From Acinetobacter sedimenti (lineage in GTDB: Bacteria > Pseudomonadota > Gammaproteobacteria > Pseudomonadales > Moraxellaceae): DNA of 64,000 nucleotides. The position numbers and the translations under genes are program-made. Below, in pieces: positions 27,585-36,001 of the stretch; position 1 is the first letter of the stretch, and each line of letters begins with the position of its first letter. The stretch lies in NCBI RefSeq assembly GCF_022601685.1, contig NZ_JAKUML010000005.1, positions 99,125 to 163,124 on the forward strand, in the 5' to 3' direction. The notes beneath the pieces are model-generated. The model was not told the origin of the DNA. It ran no database searches and worked only from the letters and a program-made list of their open reading frames with translations.

Positions 27585-28569
27585 CAATCACAACCTTAAT
27601 ATTGGCAGAGCGATCTTGAACAGCATCATGAGCCTCAATCGCTTGGTCTAGAGTAAAATGACGAGGATCAACAATAGGACGCAGTTTACCTTCCTCAACG
27701 AGACGAGTCGCGATCTTAAGGACATCACCATGATGAGAACGGCGATTGCCAGTTAACATCGGCAATAGGACGAATACGCCAGACAGTGTGGCACACCGTA
27801 GAGATGAACTCGCTAAATTATGATTACCAAATGCAGCACAGCTGGTAATGTGGCCATAGTGAGTTGTCATGGAAAGTGAAGCTTCGAGTACTGGACCACC
27901 CACAGTGTCGTAAACAATGTTAAAACCTTGACCCTCAGGGCTTGCAGCAATAATGTCATCGGAAGATGCTGTTGTGTAATCGAGAGGTGTTGCACCGAGT
28001 TCTGAAATCAGTGATTGATCAGCTGTACGACCAGTCGCCCAAACATTTGCATCAAGTGCTTTTGCAAGCTGAACCACCATATAACCAACGCCACCAGCAC
28101 CACCCTGAACCAGTACAGTTTGCCCTGGTTGGACCTTCGCATTATCCACTAAACCTTCCCAAGCCGTGAGGAACGTCAATGGAAGTACTGCTGCCTCGCG
28201 CATAGAGATATTGCGTGGCTTTAATGCGATCAGATCAGCATCTGCTACAACATATTCTGCTAAAGATCCTTGAAGATCACGAACGCCACCAATCAGACCG
28301 TAAACTTCATCTCCGACGTTGAAGTGGGTGACACCTTCACCAACAGCAGTTACAACCCCAGCCATATCCGTTCCCAACACGGCAGGAAGCTCTGGCATAG
28401 CATATGGTGCTTCACCAAGACGAATTTTATAATCAATAGGGTTTACACCACTAGCATGAACACGTACTAGAACTTGCCCAGCCTCTGGTTGAGGTATAGG
28501 GAGTTCTACACGTTTAAATTCATGATCACCAAAATTTTCTAAGATAAGAGCATTCATCATCTTATTCAT
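27574..28569 (-). CDS. Zinc-free MDR oxidoreductase (NADP-dependent)
   Basis: A 331-residue MDR protein with VHASGVNPIDYKIRLG, AVLGTDMAGVVTAVGEGV and the VLVQGGAGGVGYMVVQLAKAL nucleotide motif. It is related to NADPH:quinone reductases and enone reductases. AAGGAAC seven bases before the first ATG sets the start. It heads the two-gene operon with the following MDR gene; the leader region (28570-28720) has AT-rich promoter-like DNA and an imperfect TAGGA-N9-TCCTA palindrome that may be an operator. Confidence 0.85.
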   Translation of the reverse strand: MNKMMNALILENFGDHEFKRVELPIPQPEAGQVLVRVHASGVNPIDYKIRLGEAPYAMPELPAVLGTDMAGVVTAVGEGVTHFNVGDEVYGLIGGVRDLQGSLAEYVVADADLIALKPRNISMREAAVLPLTFLTAWEGLVDNAKVQPGQTVLVQGGAGGVGYMVVQLAKALDANVWATGRTADQSLISELGATPLDYTTASSDDIIAASPEGQGFNIVYDTVGGPVLEASLSMTTHYGHITSCAAFGNHNLASSSLRCATLSGVFVLLPMLTGNRRSHHGDVLKIATRLVEEGKLRPIVDPRHFTLDQAIEAHDAVQDRSANIKVVIDVI

Positions 28570-28642
28570 AGTTGTTCCTTATTCTTAACTGGGGGATGAT
28601 ATGCACAGTACCAAAGTAAATTAATCCAATAAATGATATTTA

Positions 28643-28661
28643 TAGGATTTGATAATTCCTA
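28643..28661. promoter_or_regulatory. Candidate operator upstream of the MDR pair
   Basis: TAGGA and TCCTA arms nine bases apart lie 74 bases before the MDR gene start. The half-sites resemble those of the LysR-type palindrome at 25612-25630 (TATTCC/GGAATA), so the same regulator may bind. The rest of 28570-28988 holds no gene; it contains only AT-rich sequence and the hairpin at 28851-28870. Confidence 0.35.
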
Positions 28662-28850
28662 AATAATGAATAATAAATATCATCTGCTCACTAACAATAT
28701 TCTAGTACAGTCTGTAAAGGCAGTTTAATCTAAACTGTCTGTAGTATTTTCAAGGCTTGAAACGTTCAAAATACCTACAAAGTGGCTAAAATTTGAAACA
28801 TAATTCTAAAAGGTCACAGCATCGCAAAGAACATGAACCAAAATAAAAAA

Positions 28851-28870
28851 ATGGGAGCTAAAAGTCCCAT
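28851..28870. other. Orphan terminator-like hairpin
   Basis: ATGGGA and TCCCAT arms around GCTAAAAG with an A-run before and TTCTTTG after. It lies between two divergent transcription starts, where no gene ends on either strand. It resembles the terminators at 23318-23340 and 24736-24764, and the following roughly 40 bases also resemble those after the first of these. Confidence 0.5.
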
Positions 28871-28988
28871 TCTTTGTGACTTTAGCATCAGCTCTACGAT
28901 GTTAATTTAAAAAAAACTAAAAACAGGGATAGAAAATTTTCGCTAAAGAGCTTTTTGATTTTCGATTTATAAAAAATATTGCTTTTTT

Positions 28989-29007
28989 TATACTATAGGG
29001 TAGTATA
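28989..29007. promoter_or_regulatory. FrmR operator
   Basis: The perfect 19-base palindrome TATACTA-TAGGG-TAGTATA lies 30 bases before frmR, overlapping the likely -10 region of its promoter. It resembles the AT-flanked G-tract operators bound by CsoR/RcnR/FrmR repressors (the E. coli frmR site contains CTATAGTAT-like and GGG parts). FrmR should repress frmRAB here until formaldehyde inactivates it. Confidence 0.75.
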
Positions 29008-29036
29008 GTATTAATGCTAGCAAATAAGGAGGTCTG

Positions 29037-29312
29037 ATGCCTAATCAGGTTGAAGACAAAAAAAAGATTCTTCTACGCGTCAGAAAGATCAAAGGTCAGA
29101 CGCAAGCGATTGAAAAAGCGTTAGAAGACAATGTTGAATGTGTTGCAATTCTGCAACAAATTTGTTCTGTGCGTGGTGCTATTAATGGTTTGATGAATGA
29201 AATGTTGGAGGTTCATTTAAAGGACACTTTAGTATCAGGTGAAACCACAGAACAACAACGAAAAGAAGAATTGGCTGAAATCGCCAAGATTCTAAAATCA
29301 TATTTAAAATAG
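29037..29312 (+). CDS. frmR: Formaldehyde-responsive transcriptional repressor FrmR
   Basis: A 91-residue all-alpha CsoR/RcnR-family repressor. Cys35 (in DNVECVAILQQ) and His60 (in MLEVH) match the formaldehyde-sensing residues of E. coli FrmR, and residue Pro2 follows Met1 as required for Cys35-Pro2 cross-linking by formaldehyde. The start codon has a strong AAGGAGG site. It is the first gene of frmRAB, with a palindromic operator in front of it. Confidence 0.92.
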   Translation: MPNQVEDKKKILLRVRKIKGQTQAIEKALEDNVECVAILQQICSVRGAINGLMNEMLEVHLKDTLVSGETTEQQRKEELAEIAKILKSYLK

Positions 29313-30446
<1,134 letters not shown>

Positions 30447-30466
30447 TTGCGTCAGACCTTATAGTT

Positions 30467-30502
30467 TTCCATGCATGTGCATCATGAATGACATGCATGG
30501 AA
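30467..30502. other. Perfect hairpin between frmA and frmB
   Basis: Twelve-base arms TTCCATGCATGT and ACATGCATGGAA enclose a 12-base loop. No T-run follows, so it is not an obvious intrinsic terminator. It could be an RNA-stabilising element or partial terminator that sets the frmA:frmB ratio. The rest of the 228-base gap to frmB is featureless. Confidence 0.55.
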
Positions 30503-30674
30503 TCCTCTAAAACGGCACATTATCTGTAAAACCGATCTATCTGTGTAGGCATCGTGTATAGGTTCAACAAACCTGCCTACATTTTAAATCTTTATCACTA
30601 TTCTCTGTGGAGAATGTCAGACTCTTTGTTTACTCGATTTCTCATGAAGTCTTGCTCAACATAGGTAATTGATT

Positions 30675-31505
30675 ATGGAAATAATTGAGAAACATGCTTC
30701 TTTTGGTGGATCGCAAGAAGTGTATCGCCATCAGTCAACAGCATTAAACTGTTCAATGAAATTCTCAATATATCTGCCACCTCATGACAAAGATGAGCGG
30801 TTGCCAGTTTTATATTGGTTATCAGGGCTGACTTGCAACGAACAGAACTTTATTACTAAAGCCGGAGCACAAAAGTATGCGGCTGAACATAAAGTCATTA
30901 TTGTTGCACCAGATACCAGCCCACGTGGAGAGGATGTACCAGATCATGCAGATTATGATTTAGGCCAAGGCGCAGGATTCTATGTCAATGCAACACAAGC
31001 ACCCTGGTCACAGCATTTCAAAATGTATGATTATATTGTGGAAGAGCTCAGAAATCTGATTGACCTGAATTTTCCGACCAACCAAGTCCAAAGTATTATG
31101 GGTCATAGCATGGGTGGTCATGGTGCATTAGTCATTGGGTTAAAAAATCCTGAGCTGTATAAAAGTATTTCTGCTTTTGCACCGATTGTTGCACCTAGCC
31201 AAGTACCTTGGGGGAAAAAGGCTTTCACACACTACCTAGGTGAAACCGAAACTTTATGGAAAAGCTATGATGCGATTGAATTAATCAAAAACGCTGAAGT
31301 TCATTTACCTATTTTAGTCGATCAGGGAACAGCTGATGATTTTCTTGAAGAACAGTTAAGGCCTAAGCTGCTTAGTGATATTTGTTTGGAACAAGAATAT
31401 CCTCTTACACTTAACCTAAGAGAAGGGTATGACCATAGCTATTACTTCATTGCGAGTTTTATAGAGAAACATATAGAGTTCCACAGCAAATTCCTAGCTA
31501 AATAA
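30675..31505 (+). CDS. frmB: S-formylglutathione hydrolase
   Basis: FrmB (276 residues) hydrolyses S-formylglutathione to formate and glutathione, the last step of the formaldehyde pathway. The alpha/beta-hydrolase nucleophile Ser145 is in GHSMGGHG; Asp (about residue 222) lies in DQGTADDF and His in EGYDHSYYF. WLSGLTCNEQNF, typical of esterase D, is present. The start is the ATG after AGGTAA; an in-frame TTG two codons earlier is less likely. It is separated from frmA by 228 bases with the hairpin, so a second promoter is possible. Confidence 0.95.
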   Translation: MEIIEKHASFGGSQEVYRHQSTALNCSMKFSIYLPPHDKDERLPVLYWLSGLTCNEQNFITKAGAQKYAAEHKVIIVAPDTSPRGEDVPDHADYDLGQGAGFYVNATQAPWSQHFKMYDYIVEELRNLIDLNFPTNQVQSIMGHSMGGHGALVIGLKNPELYKSISAFAPIVAPSQVPWGKKAFTHYLGETETLWKSYDAIELIKNAEVHLPILVDQGTADDFLEEQLRPKLLSDICLEQEYPLTLNLREGYDHSYYFIASFIEKHIEFHSKFLAK

Positions 31506-31542
31506 CTTTCATAGATATGAGGATGTACAATGTTGTTCTTGA

Positions 31543-31755
31543 GTGCTTCTTGAGCAATATAATTTCCAGATGAAGAGGTCAGCTTATAAATCTAAGGACG
31601 AATCAATTGATCCTTATATAACTAAGATTGAATTTAATCATCTCATATCTTGTTTTTTTGATTCAAATGTTAATGGTATTAACTTGAATAAATTCATAGC
31701 ATTATGTCGAAATAAAAAACCAGATTTTGGCTCAGCTATGGAGGATTGTTTTTAA
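31543..31755 (+). CDS. Hypothetical short ORF
   Basis: A possible 70-residue protein (GTG start; alternative ATG at 31570 gives 61 residues). It is AT-rich, has no signal peptide or membrane helix and no clear ribosome site. It lies between frmB and the ABM gene in the same direction, close to IS3 remains further on. I do not recognise it; it may be a degraded fragment or not a gene at all. Confidence 0.25.
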   Translation: MLLEQYNFQMKRSAYKSKDESIDPYITKIEFNHLISCFFDSNVNGINLNKFIALCRNKKPDFGSAMEDCF

Positions 31756-31839
31756 CCTTTGTACAACAAAACTTTCTGACATGCATCCATTAGCAATGTC
31801 AGAATCGTTTTAATTCTAATCAATTGTGGAGTTTTAGTC

Positions 31840-32154
31840 ATGCTTAAAACAGCTTTATATGTCCGCCTTGAAGCTAAACCGGGTAAAGAAGACGAAGTGG
31901 AAGCTTTCCTTAAAGCCGGTTTACCTATTGTAATGGAAGAACCCGCGACAGTTGCGTGGTTTGGCCTACGTCTTGGACCTACAACATTTGGTATTTTCGA
32001 TGCATTTCCTGATGAGGCGGGTCGCCAAGCACATTTATCTGGCAAGGTTGCAGCTGCTTTGATGGCTCAGGCCGAAGAGCTATTTTCAGAGCCACCGTCT
32101 ATTGAAAAAGTAGATGTTTTGGCGAGTAAACTACCAGCTCAAACCGACGCTTAA
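31840..32154 (+). CDS. ABM-domain protein (antibiotic biosynthesis monooxygenase-like)
   Basis: A 104-residue dimeric ferredoxin-like protein. LKTALYVRLEAKPGKEDEVEAFLKAGLPIVMEEP and FGIFDAFPDEAGRQAHLSG are the usual ABM features. It is a different paralogue from the quinol monooxygenase at 23403. GGAG precedes the ATG. It follows frmB, but by 330 bases, so it probably has its own promoter. Probable oxidative or quinone stress function is inference. Confidence 0.8.
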   Translation: MLKTALYVRLEAKPGKEDEVEAFLKAGLPIVMEEPATVAWFGLRLGPTTFGIFDAFPDEAGRQAHLSGKVAAALMAQAEELFSEPPSIEKVDVLASKLPAQTDA

Positions 32155-32352
32155 ATGTATGAGGGTGCTGCCTGAAATTTTGAATGAAAGGTAGCACTTC
32201 AACCCAGTGAGGTTTGTCAGAGGTTTTTTATTCAAGTTGGGCTACTTTATTTATTGGCTTAATCTCATCATTTAAATGGGTCAATATCCAAAACAGGGTA
32301 AATAAACGAATGCAACTATTTACATGCCTTATATTGAACCAATCTATCTAAT

Positions 32353-32541
32353 TTAGCGCTGCATTTGTACATCTGTTAAACCGTGCCAATCTGCTTTTAA
32401 ATATTCAATCACCTCTGTTTTGTATAAGCCATTCACTGTTTTAGCCAATGCGTTCACGACCATGTCAGTAGTCATACGTGTTGATACCTTTCATCCAACA
32501 ATCGCTCGTGAAAATACATCAATAATAAAAGCGGTATAGAA
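32353..32541 (-). pseudogene. IS3-family transposase (orfB) fragment
   Basis: Read on the minus strand, this 63-codon stretch gives FYTAFIIDVFSRAIVG, a stop (TGA at 32491-32493, in place of an expected Trp codon), then KVSTRMTTDMVVNAL and a tail like IEYLKADWHGLTDVQMQR. That is the integrase-core (DDE) region of IS3-group OrfB transposases. No ends or start remain. The rest of 32155-32595 shows no other gene. Confidence 0.75.
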
Positions 32542-32595
32542 CAAGCCTGAATTTCTTTAACCATCACTAAAGTTGCAAGCTGAAATAATTTTTAT

Positions 32596-32620
32596 AAAAA
32601 TAGACGACTGGTCTATTTTT
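32596..32620. promoter_or_regulatory. TetR-type operator upstream of yqhD
   Basis: A perfect 25-base palindrome: arms AAAAATAGAC and GTCTATTTTT around GACTG. The same 15-base core GACTGGTCTATTTTT recurs before the tetR gene (35505-35530). TAGACC/GGTCTA half-sites resemble those of NemR-type repressors. It lies 120 bases before the yqhD start. Confidence 0.7.
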
Positions 32621-32739
32621 ATGTATAGTTAGCACATGGTGTAGGCAAAAGCCGCAGTATTGTCGGATTTTTTAAAAGTTTATTTGATGAATAACGGTGG
32701 TTTTTCAAATCAATTAACTGATCATCCTAGGATAAAAAT

Positions 32740-33897
32740 ATGCTGAATTTTAACTTTTATAATCCGACCCGCATTATTTTTGGTGGCGATACAATAGCTA
32801 AAATCAATGACTATGTGCCTACAGAAGCAAAAGTATTAATGTTGTTTGGCGGTGGAAGTGCACGCAAGAATGGTACTTTAGCTGAGGTGCGTGAAGCATT
32901 AGGTGCAAGAGAAATTCATGAATTTGGCGGAATTGAGCCGAATCCGAGTTATGAAACCCTCATGAAAGCTGTAGAGCTGATTCGAGAACAAAAGATAGAT
33001 TTCTTGATGGCTGTCGGTGGTGGATCGGTAATTGACGGTACTAAATTTATTGCAGCAGCAGTCAATTATACAGGGGATGCATGGGAGATTTTAGAAACCC
33101 ATGGTACTAAAATTACCCAAGCTTTGCCTTTTGCGAGCGTACTCACCCTTCCAGCAACTGGTTCAGAAATGAATAGCGGTGGTGTAGTCACCAGAAAATC
33201 GACCCAAGCCAAATTGTCATTTAGCAGTCCCTATGTTTTTCCACAATTTTCCGTACTTGATCCGAATAAAACTTTTAGCTTGCCGACGCGCCAGTTAGCA
33301 AATGGCGTGGTCGATGCATTTGTTCATGTCATGGAACAGTACTTAACTTACCCTGTGAATGCACAAGTACAAGATCGTTTTGCCGAAGGTCTATTGCAAA
33401 CTCTGATTGAGATTGGACCTAAAATCTTAGAAGATTCAGCAGATTATGACACGCGTGCGAATTTGATGTGGGCTGCTAGCATGGCACTGAATGGGCTAAT
33501 TGGAGCTGGTGTACCACAAGATTGGTCAACCCATTTGATTGGACATGAGCTCACGGCTTTACATGGTATTGATCATGCTCGTACCTTGGCCATTGTGTTG
33601 CCGGCCAATCTACAAGTGCGTCGTCAAGAGAAGCGAGAAAAATTACTACAGTATGCAGCTCGTGTCTGGCAGATTGTCCAAGGTGATGAAGAACAACGTA
33701 TTGATACTGCTATTGCTCGTACTCGAGCTTTCTTTGAGCAACTTGGATTGCCGACTCGTCTTAGCGATTATGGACTGGGGGAGACAGATATTGAGATCAT
33801 CATTACGCAACTTAAATCACACAATCTTACACAGCTAGGCGAACATAAAAATGTTTCATTAGAGATCAGTCGCCAAATTCTCGAGATGAGCATCTAA
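32740..33897 (+). CDS. yqhD: NADPH-dependent aldehyde reductase, YqhD-like iron-containing ADH
   Basis: A 385-residue type III (Fe/Zn) alcohol dehydrogenase; closely similar to E. coli YqhD by recalled alignment over the whole length. Metal ligands Asp192, His196, His265 and His279 (NGVVDAFVH, DWSTH, GIDH) match. GGGS at 37-40 binds NADPH, and AVGGGSVIDGTKFIAAA is present. YqhD reduces short and lipid-derived toxic aldehydes, including acrolein and malondialdehyde. Starts an operon with the DJ-1-like gene 75 bases later, behind a TetR-type operator. Confidence 0.9.
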   Translation: MLNFNFYNPTRIIFGGDTIAKINDYVPTEAKVLMLFGGGSARKNGTLAEVREALGAREIHEFGGIEPNPSYETLMKAVELIREQKIDFLMAVGGGSVIDGTKFIAAAVNYTGDAWEILETHGTKITQALPFASVLTLPATGSEMNSGGVVTRKSTQAKLSFSSPYVFPQFSVLDPNKTFSLPTRQLANGVVDAFVHVMEQYLTYPVNAQVQDRFAEGLLQTLIEIGPKILEDSADYDTRANLMWAASMALNGLIGAGVPQDWSTHLIGHELTALHGIDHARTLAIVLPANLQVRRQEKREKLLQYAARVWQIVQGDEEQRIDTAIARTRAFFEQLGLPTRLSDYGLGETDIEIIITQLKSHNLTQLGEHKNVSLEISRQILEMSI

Positions 33898-33972
33898 GCT
33901 AAATGCGCGTATTTGGCATGCTCTGACCCTGTAACAATGCTCCTCAATCATGAAAATTATCGGAGAAATAAC

Positions 33973-34650
33973 ATGAAAATTTTAATCGTTTTAACCTCAC
34001 ATGATCAACTTGGCAATACTGGTAAGAAAACAGGTTTCTGGCTAGAAGAACTTGCTGCACCGTATTACACCTTTATTGACTCTGGTGCTGAAGTTACGCT
34101 GGCGTCGCCTCAAGGTGGGCAGCCACCACTAGATCCGAAAAGTAATTTAGCCGATGCGCAAACTGAAACTACTCATCGGTTTGAAGCTGATCCAACTGCA
34201 ATGCAAGCATTGGCACAGACGCATAAACTTAGCGAAATTTCTGTAGCTGATTATGACGCAGTGTTTTATCCAGGCGGGCATGGCCCATTGTGGGATTTAG
34301 CAGAAGATCCGATTTCAATTTCTCTGATTGAACAGGCGATTCAGTCTGGCAAACCTGTTGCAGCAGTGTGTCATGCCCCAGGTGTTCTTCGTCATGTGAA
34401 AGCAAGTAATGGAGCGCCTTTAGTTAGCGGTAAATTAGTGACTGGTTTTACCAATACTGAGGAGGCTGCTGTAGGTTTGACTGAAATTGTACCTTTTTTA
34501 GTTGAAGACATGCTTAAAGAAAACGGTGGTCATTATTCTAAAGTAGATGATTGGCAAGTACATGTTCAAGTAGATGGCTTGCTGGTTACTGGACAAAATC
34601 CAGCATCTTCTGCTGCAACTGCCTCAGCATTACTTCAATTGTTGAAATAA
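33973..34650 (+). CDS. DJ-1/PfpI (type 1 glutamine amidotransferase-like) protein
   Basis: A 225-residue protein of the Hsp31/glyoxalase III group. Cys133-His134 (in AAVCHAPGVL) is the nucleophile elbow; the N-terminal GNTGKKTGFWLEELAAPYY contains the conserved Glu. Related proteins convert methylglyoxal to lactate without glutathione or act as protein deglycases/chaperones. GGAGA before the ATG fixes the start. It is likely co-transcribed with yqhD. Confidence 0.88.
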   Translation: MKILIVLTSHDQLGNTGKKTGFWLEELAAPYYTFIDSGAEVTLASPQGGQPPLDPKSNLADAQTETTHRFEADPTAMQALAQTHKLSEISVADYDAVFYPGGHGPLWDLAEDPISISLIEQAIQSGKPVAAVCHAPGVLRHVKASNGAPLVSGKLVTGFTNTEEAAVGLTEIVPFLVEDMLKENGGHYSKVDDWQVHVQVDGLLVTGQNPASSAATASALLQLLK

Positions 34651-34729
34651 AGAGTAGCGAGTGCCTGTTGTGGTGCTGAGTAGTGAATAAACTTCTGACT
34701 CTGAGCAACTGGCGCAATAAGCAAAATAA

Positions 34730-34803
34730 CCCTCACTTAATGGTGAGGGGCCTGAGTGAATAGCTTTCCTTCCTTTATTTTTCTATATACAGGAAGGAAG
34801 GTT
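34730..34803 (+). terminator. Two hairpins after the DJ-1-like gene
   Basis: CCCTCAC/GTGAGGG around TTAATG (34730-34749) is followed by a longer hairpin with CCTTCCT and AGGAAGG arms (34766-34800) leading into a T-rich run. These end the yqhD operon. The remaining 34651-34729 has nothing else. Confidence 0.6.
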
Positions 34804-34811
34804 ATTTTTTT

Positions 34812-34862
34812 AGGGGCTTAGGAAGTTACCATACTTTGTAATATGTTTAACTTCCTAAGCCC
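34812..34862. repeat. 51-bp palindromic element matching IS1595-type ends
   Basis: GGGGCTTAGGAAGTTA at the left and TTAACTTCCTAAGCCCC at the right match both ends of the complete IS at 37774-38510. Its interior, read on the other strand, also matches the first 45 bases of that IS (including CATATT and TATGGTAACTTCCT). It looks like a minimal, transposase-less derivative (solo end or MITE-like). It lies 10 bases from the tetR stop and may act as its terminator. Confidence 0.6.
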
Positions 34863-34871
34863 CTTTAATTT

Positions 34872-35480
34872 TTATGAATCTTCATTTTTTAATAGAAATT
34901 TAGTTGCTCTCAAAGCTTGATGTAATGGTGTTTTATCTTTTTGCAACTTACTCAGTAATGCTGCACCTAACCACATTTGGTAAAGTACTTGTGCCAACGT
35001 TGAGGCCTCAGTATCTGCTTGGATAGATTGATCCTGTTTACCCAAATCAATTAAACCAGCAATACGTTGGATTACATCATCGACGCCAGCGGACATAATA
35101 GAGCGCATATCTTCAGATAGATCGGCAACTTCTGCGGCAAGTTTCACAATTAAACAGCTATCCGCCCAACCACACTGTGTTTGAGGGTCTTCTATCCATA
35201 AATTAAAATACTCAATCAGCTTTTGATAAGGGGATTTATCGCTACGCCATACATCATTTAAACGGACTTGGTAATTATCCACATAATGCTGTACCAATTC
35301 ACATCCGAAAGCTTCCTTAGATTGGAAATAATGATAAAACGAGCCTTTAGGGATTTCACAGCTCTGTAAAATTTCCTGTAATCCTACACCGGTAAAACCT
35401 TTATGCAAAATCAGGTCTGAACTGGTGTTAAGAATGTGTAAGCGCTTCGCTTCAGACTTTTTAATAGGAGTAGGCTTCAT
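34872..35480 (-). CDS. TetR/AcrR-family regulator (NemR/AcuR-like)
   Basis: A 202-residue one-component regulator. The N-terminal HTH contains GLQEILQSCEIPKGSFYHYFQSKEAFG, as in NemR- and AcuR-like repressors. The C-terminal ligand domain has a Cys at about residue 95 (TQCGWADSC) and another Cys nearby, which could sense electrophiles. A palindromic operator lies directly upstream, and the divergent partner is the curA-like gene. The likely regulon (self, curA, yqhD) is inferred from the shared site. The effector is unknown. Confidence 0.82.
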   Translation of the reverse strand: MKPTPIKKSEAKRLHILNTSSDLILHKGFTGVGLQEILQSCEIPKGSFYHYFQSKEAFGCELVQHYVDNYQVRLNDVWRSDKSPYQKLIEYFNLWIEDPQTQCGWADSCLIVKLAAEVADLSEDMRSIMSAGVDDVIQRIAGLIDLGKQDQSIQADTEASTLAQVLYQMWLGAALLSKLQKDKTPLHQALRATKFLLKNEDS

Positions 35481-35504
35481 ATTAATTATTTACTCTATTG
35501 TAAA

Positions 35505-35530
35505 AAAATAGACCAGTCGTATTGTTTTTT
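35505..35530. promoter_or_regulatory. TetR-type operator between tetR and curA-like gene
   Basis: AAAATAGACCAGTC and its imperfect mirror GTATTGTTTTTT match, in opposite orientation, the perfect palindrome at 32596-32620 over GACTGGTCTATTTTT. It sits 25-50 bases before the tetR start and 89 bases before the curA-like start. Confidence 0.65.
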
Positions 35531-35618
35531 AGTATAACTCATCTACAATGGATGTAAAGACGTTTTAATCAACAGTTTCAATTATCAATAGAAATACTTT
35601 TATACAAAACATGGAGTT

Positions 35619-35870
35619 ATGCGAGTGGAAACAGTTATTAACCAACGCATTGTTTTAGCTAAACGGCCAGTGGGTGAGCCAAAACACAGCGATTTTCGTA
35701 TTGAACAAGTTGAGCTCAATGAACTTAAACAAGGCGAGATATTGTTAAAAACCATTTACTTGTCACTCGATCCTTATATGCGTGGTCGCATGAGCGATGC
35801 TCCTTCATATGCAGCACCAGTGAAACGAGGCAAATATGTTAGTTCCGACTTAATTTGGCACAGAGCTTGA
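35619..35870 (+). pseudogene. CurA-like NADP-dependent oxidoreductase, 5' fragment
   Basis: The first about 71 codons give a normal MDR-family start resembling CurA/YncB (curcumin or enone reductase): LAKRPVGEPKHSDFRIEQVE, IYLSLDPYMRGRMSDAPSYAAPV. From about base 35832 the similarity stops and 12 foreign codons end at TGA. The normal protein would be about 330-345 residues, so roughly 80% is missing. The break coincides with the start of integron-derived DNA. GTG at 35625 is an alternative start. Probably inactive. Confidence 0.8.
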
Positions 35871-35941
35871 AAAAGAAGAAATTACCGATTTTGATTAAAG
35901 GTGTCGAATCTCTATCAATAAAGGTAACTTCTCATGTTGCA
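35832..35941. other. Unassigned stretch between curA fragment and first attC
   Basis: A 110-base stretch of about 37% G+C. On the plus strand one frame is open for about 33 codons (LAQSLKKKKLPILIKGVES..., ending TAA next to the attC). On the minus strand the cassette-type boundary GTTAGTATG could begin a short ORF MQHEKLPLLIEIRHL. Neither is convincing. It may be a scar or part of a lost cassette. Confidence 0.3.
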
Positions 35942-36001
35942 TACTAACGCCTGAATTAAGCCGCGCCGCGAAGCGGCGTCGGCTTGAATGAATTGTTAGG
36001 T
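35942..36001 (-). other. attC site of the SRPBCC cassette
   Basis: 60-base attC with outer core sites TACTAAC (plus strand) and GTTAGGT, and a long symmetric GCCGCGCCGCGAAGCGGCGTCGGC-type middle (aadA-like attC). The TAA stop of the SRPBCC gene lies in the R'' core, a normal cassette arrangement. Orientation is minus. Confidence 0.9.

Noticed and set aside
32155..32352. A hairpin after the ABM gene (GTGCT-CCT/AGG-AGCAC)
   Set aside because: Weak pairing with a mismatch and long loop, no T-run; not listed as a terminator.
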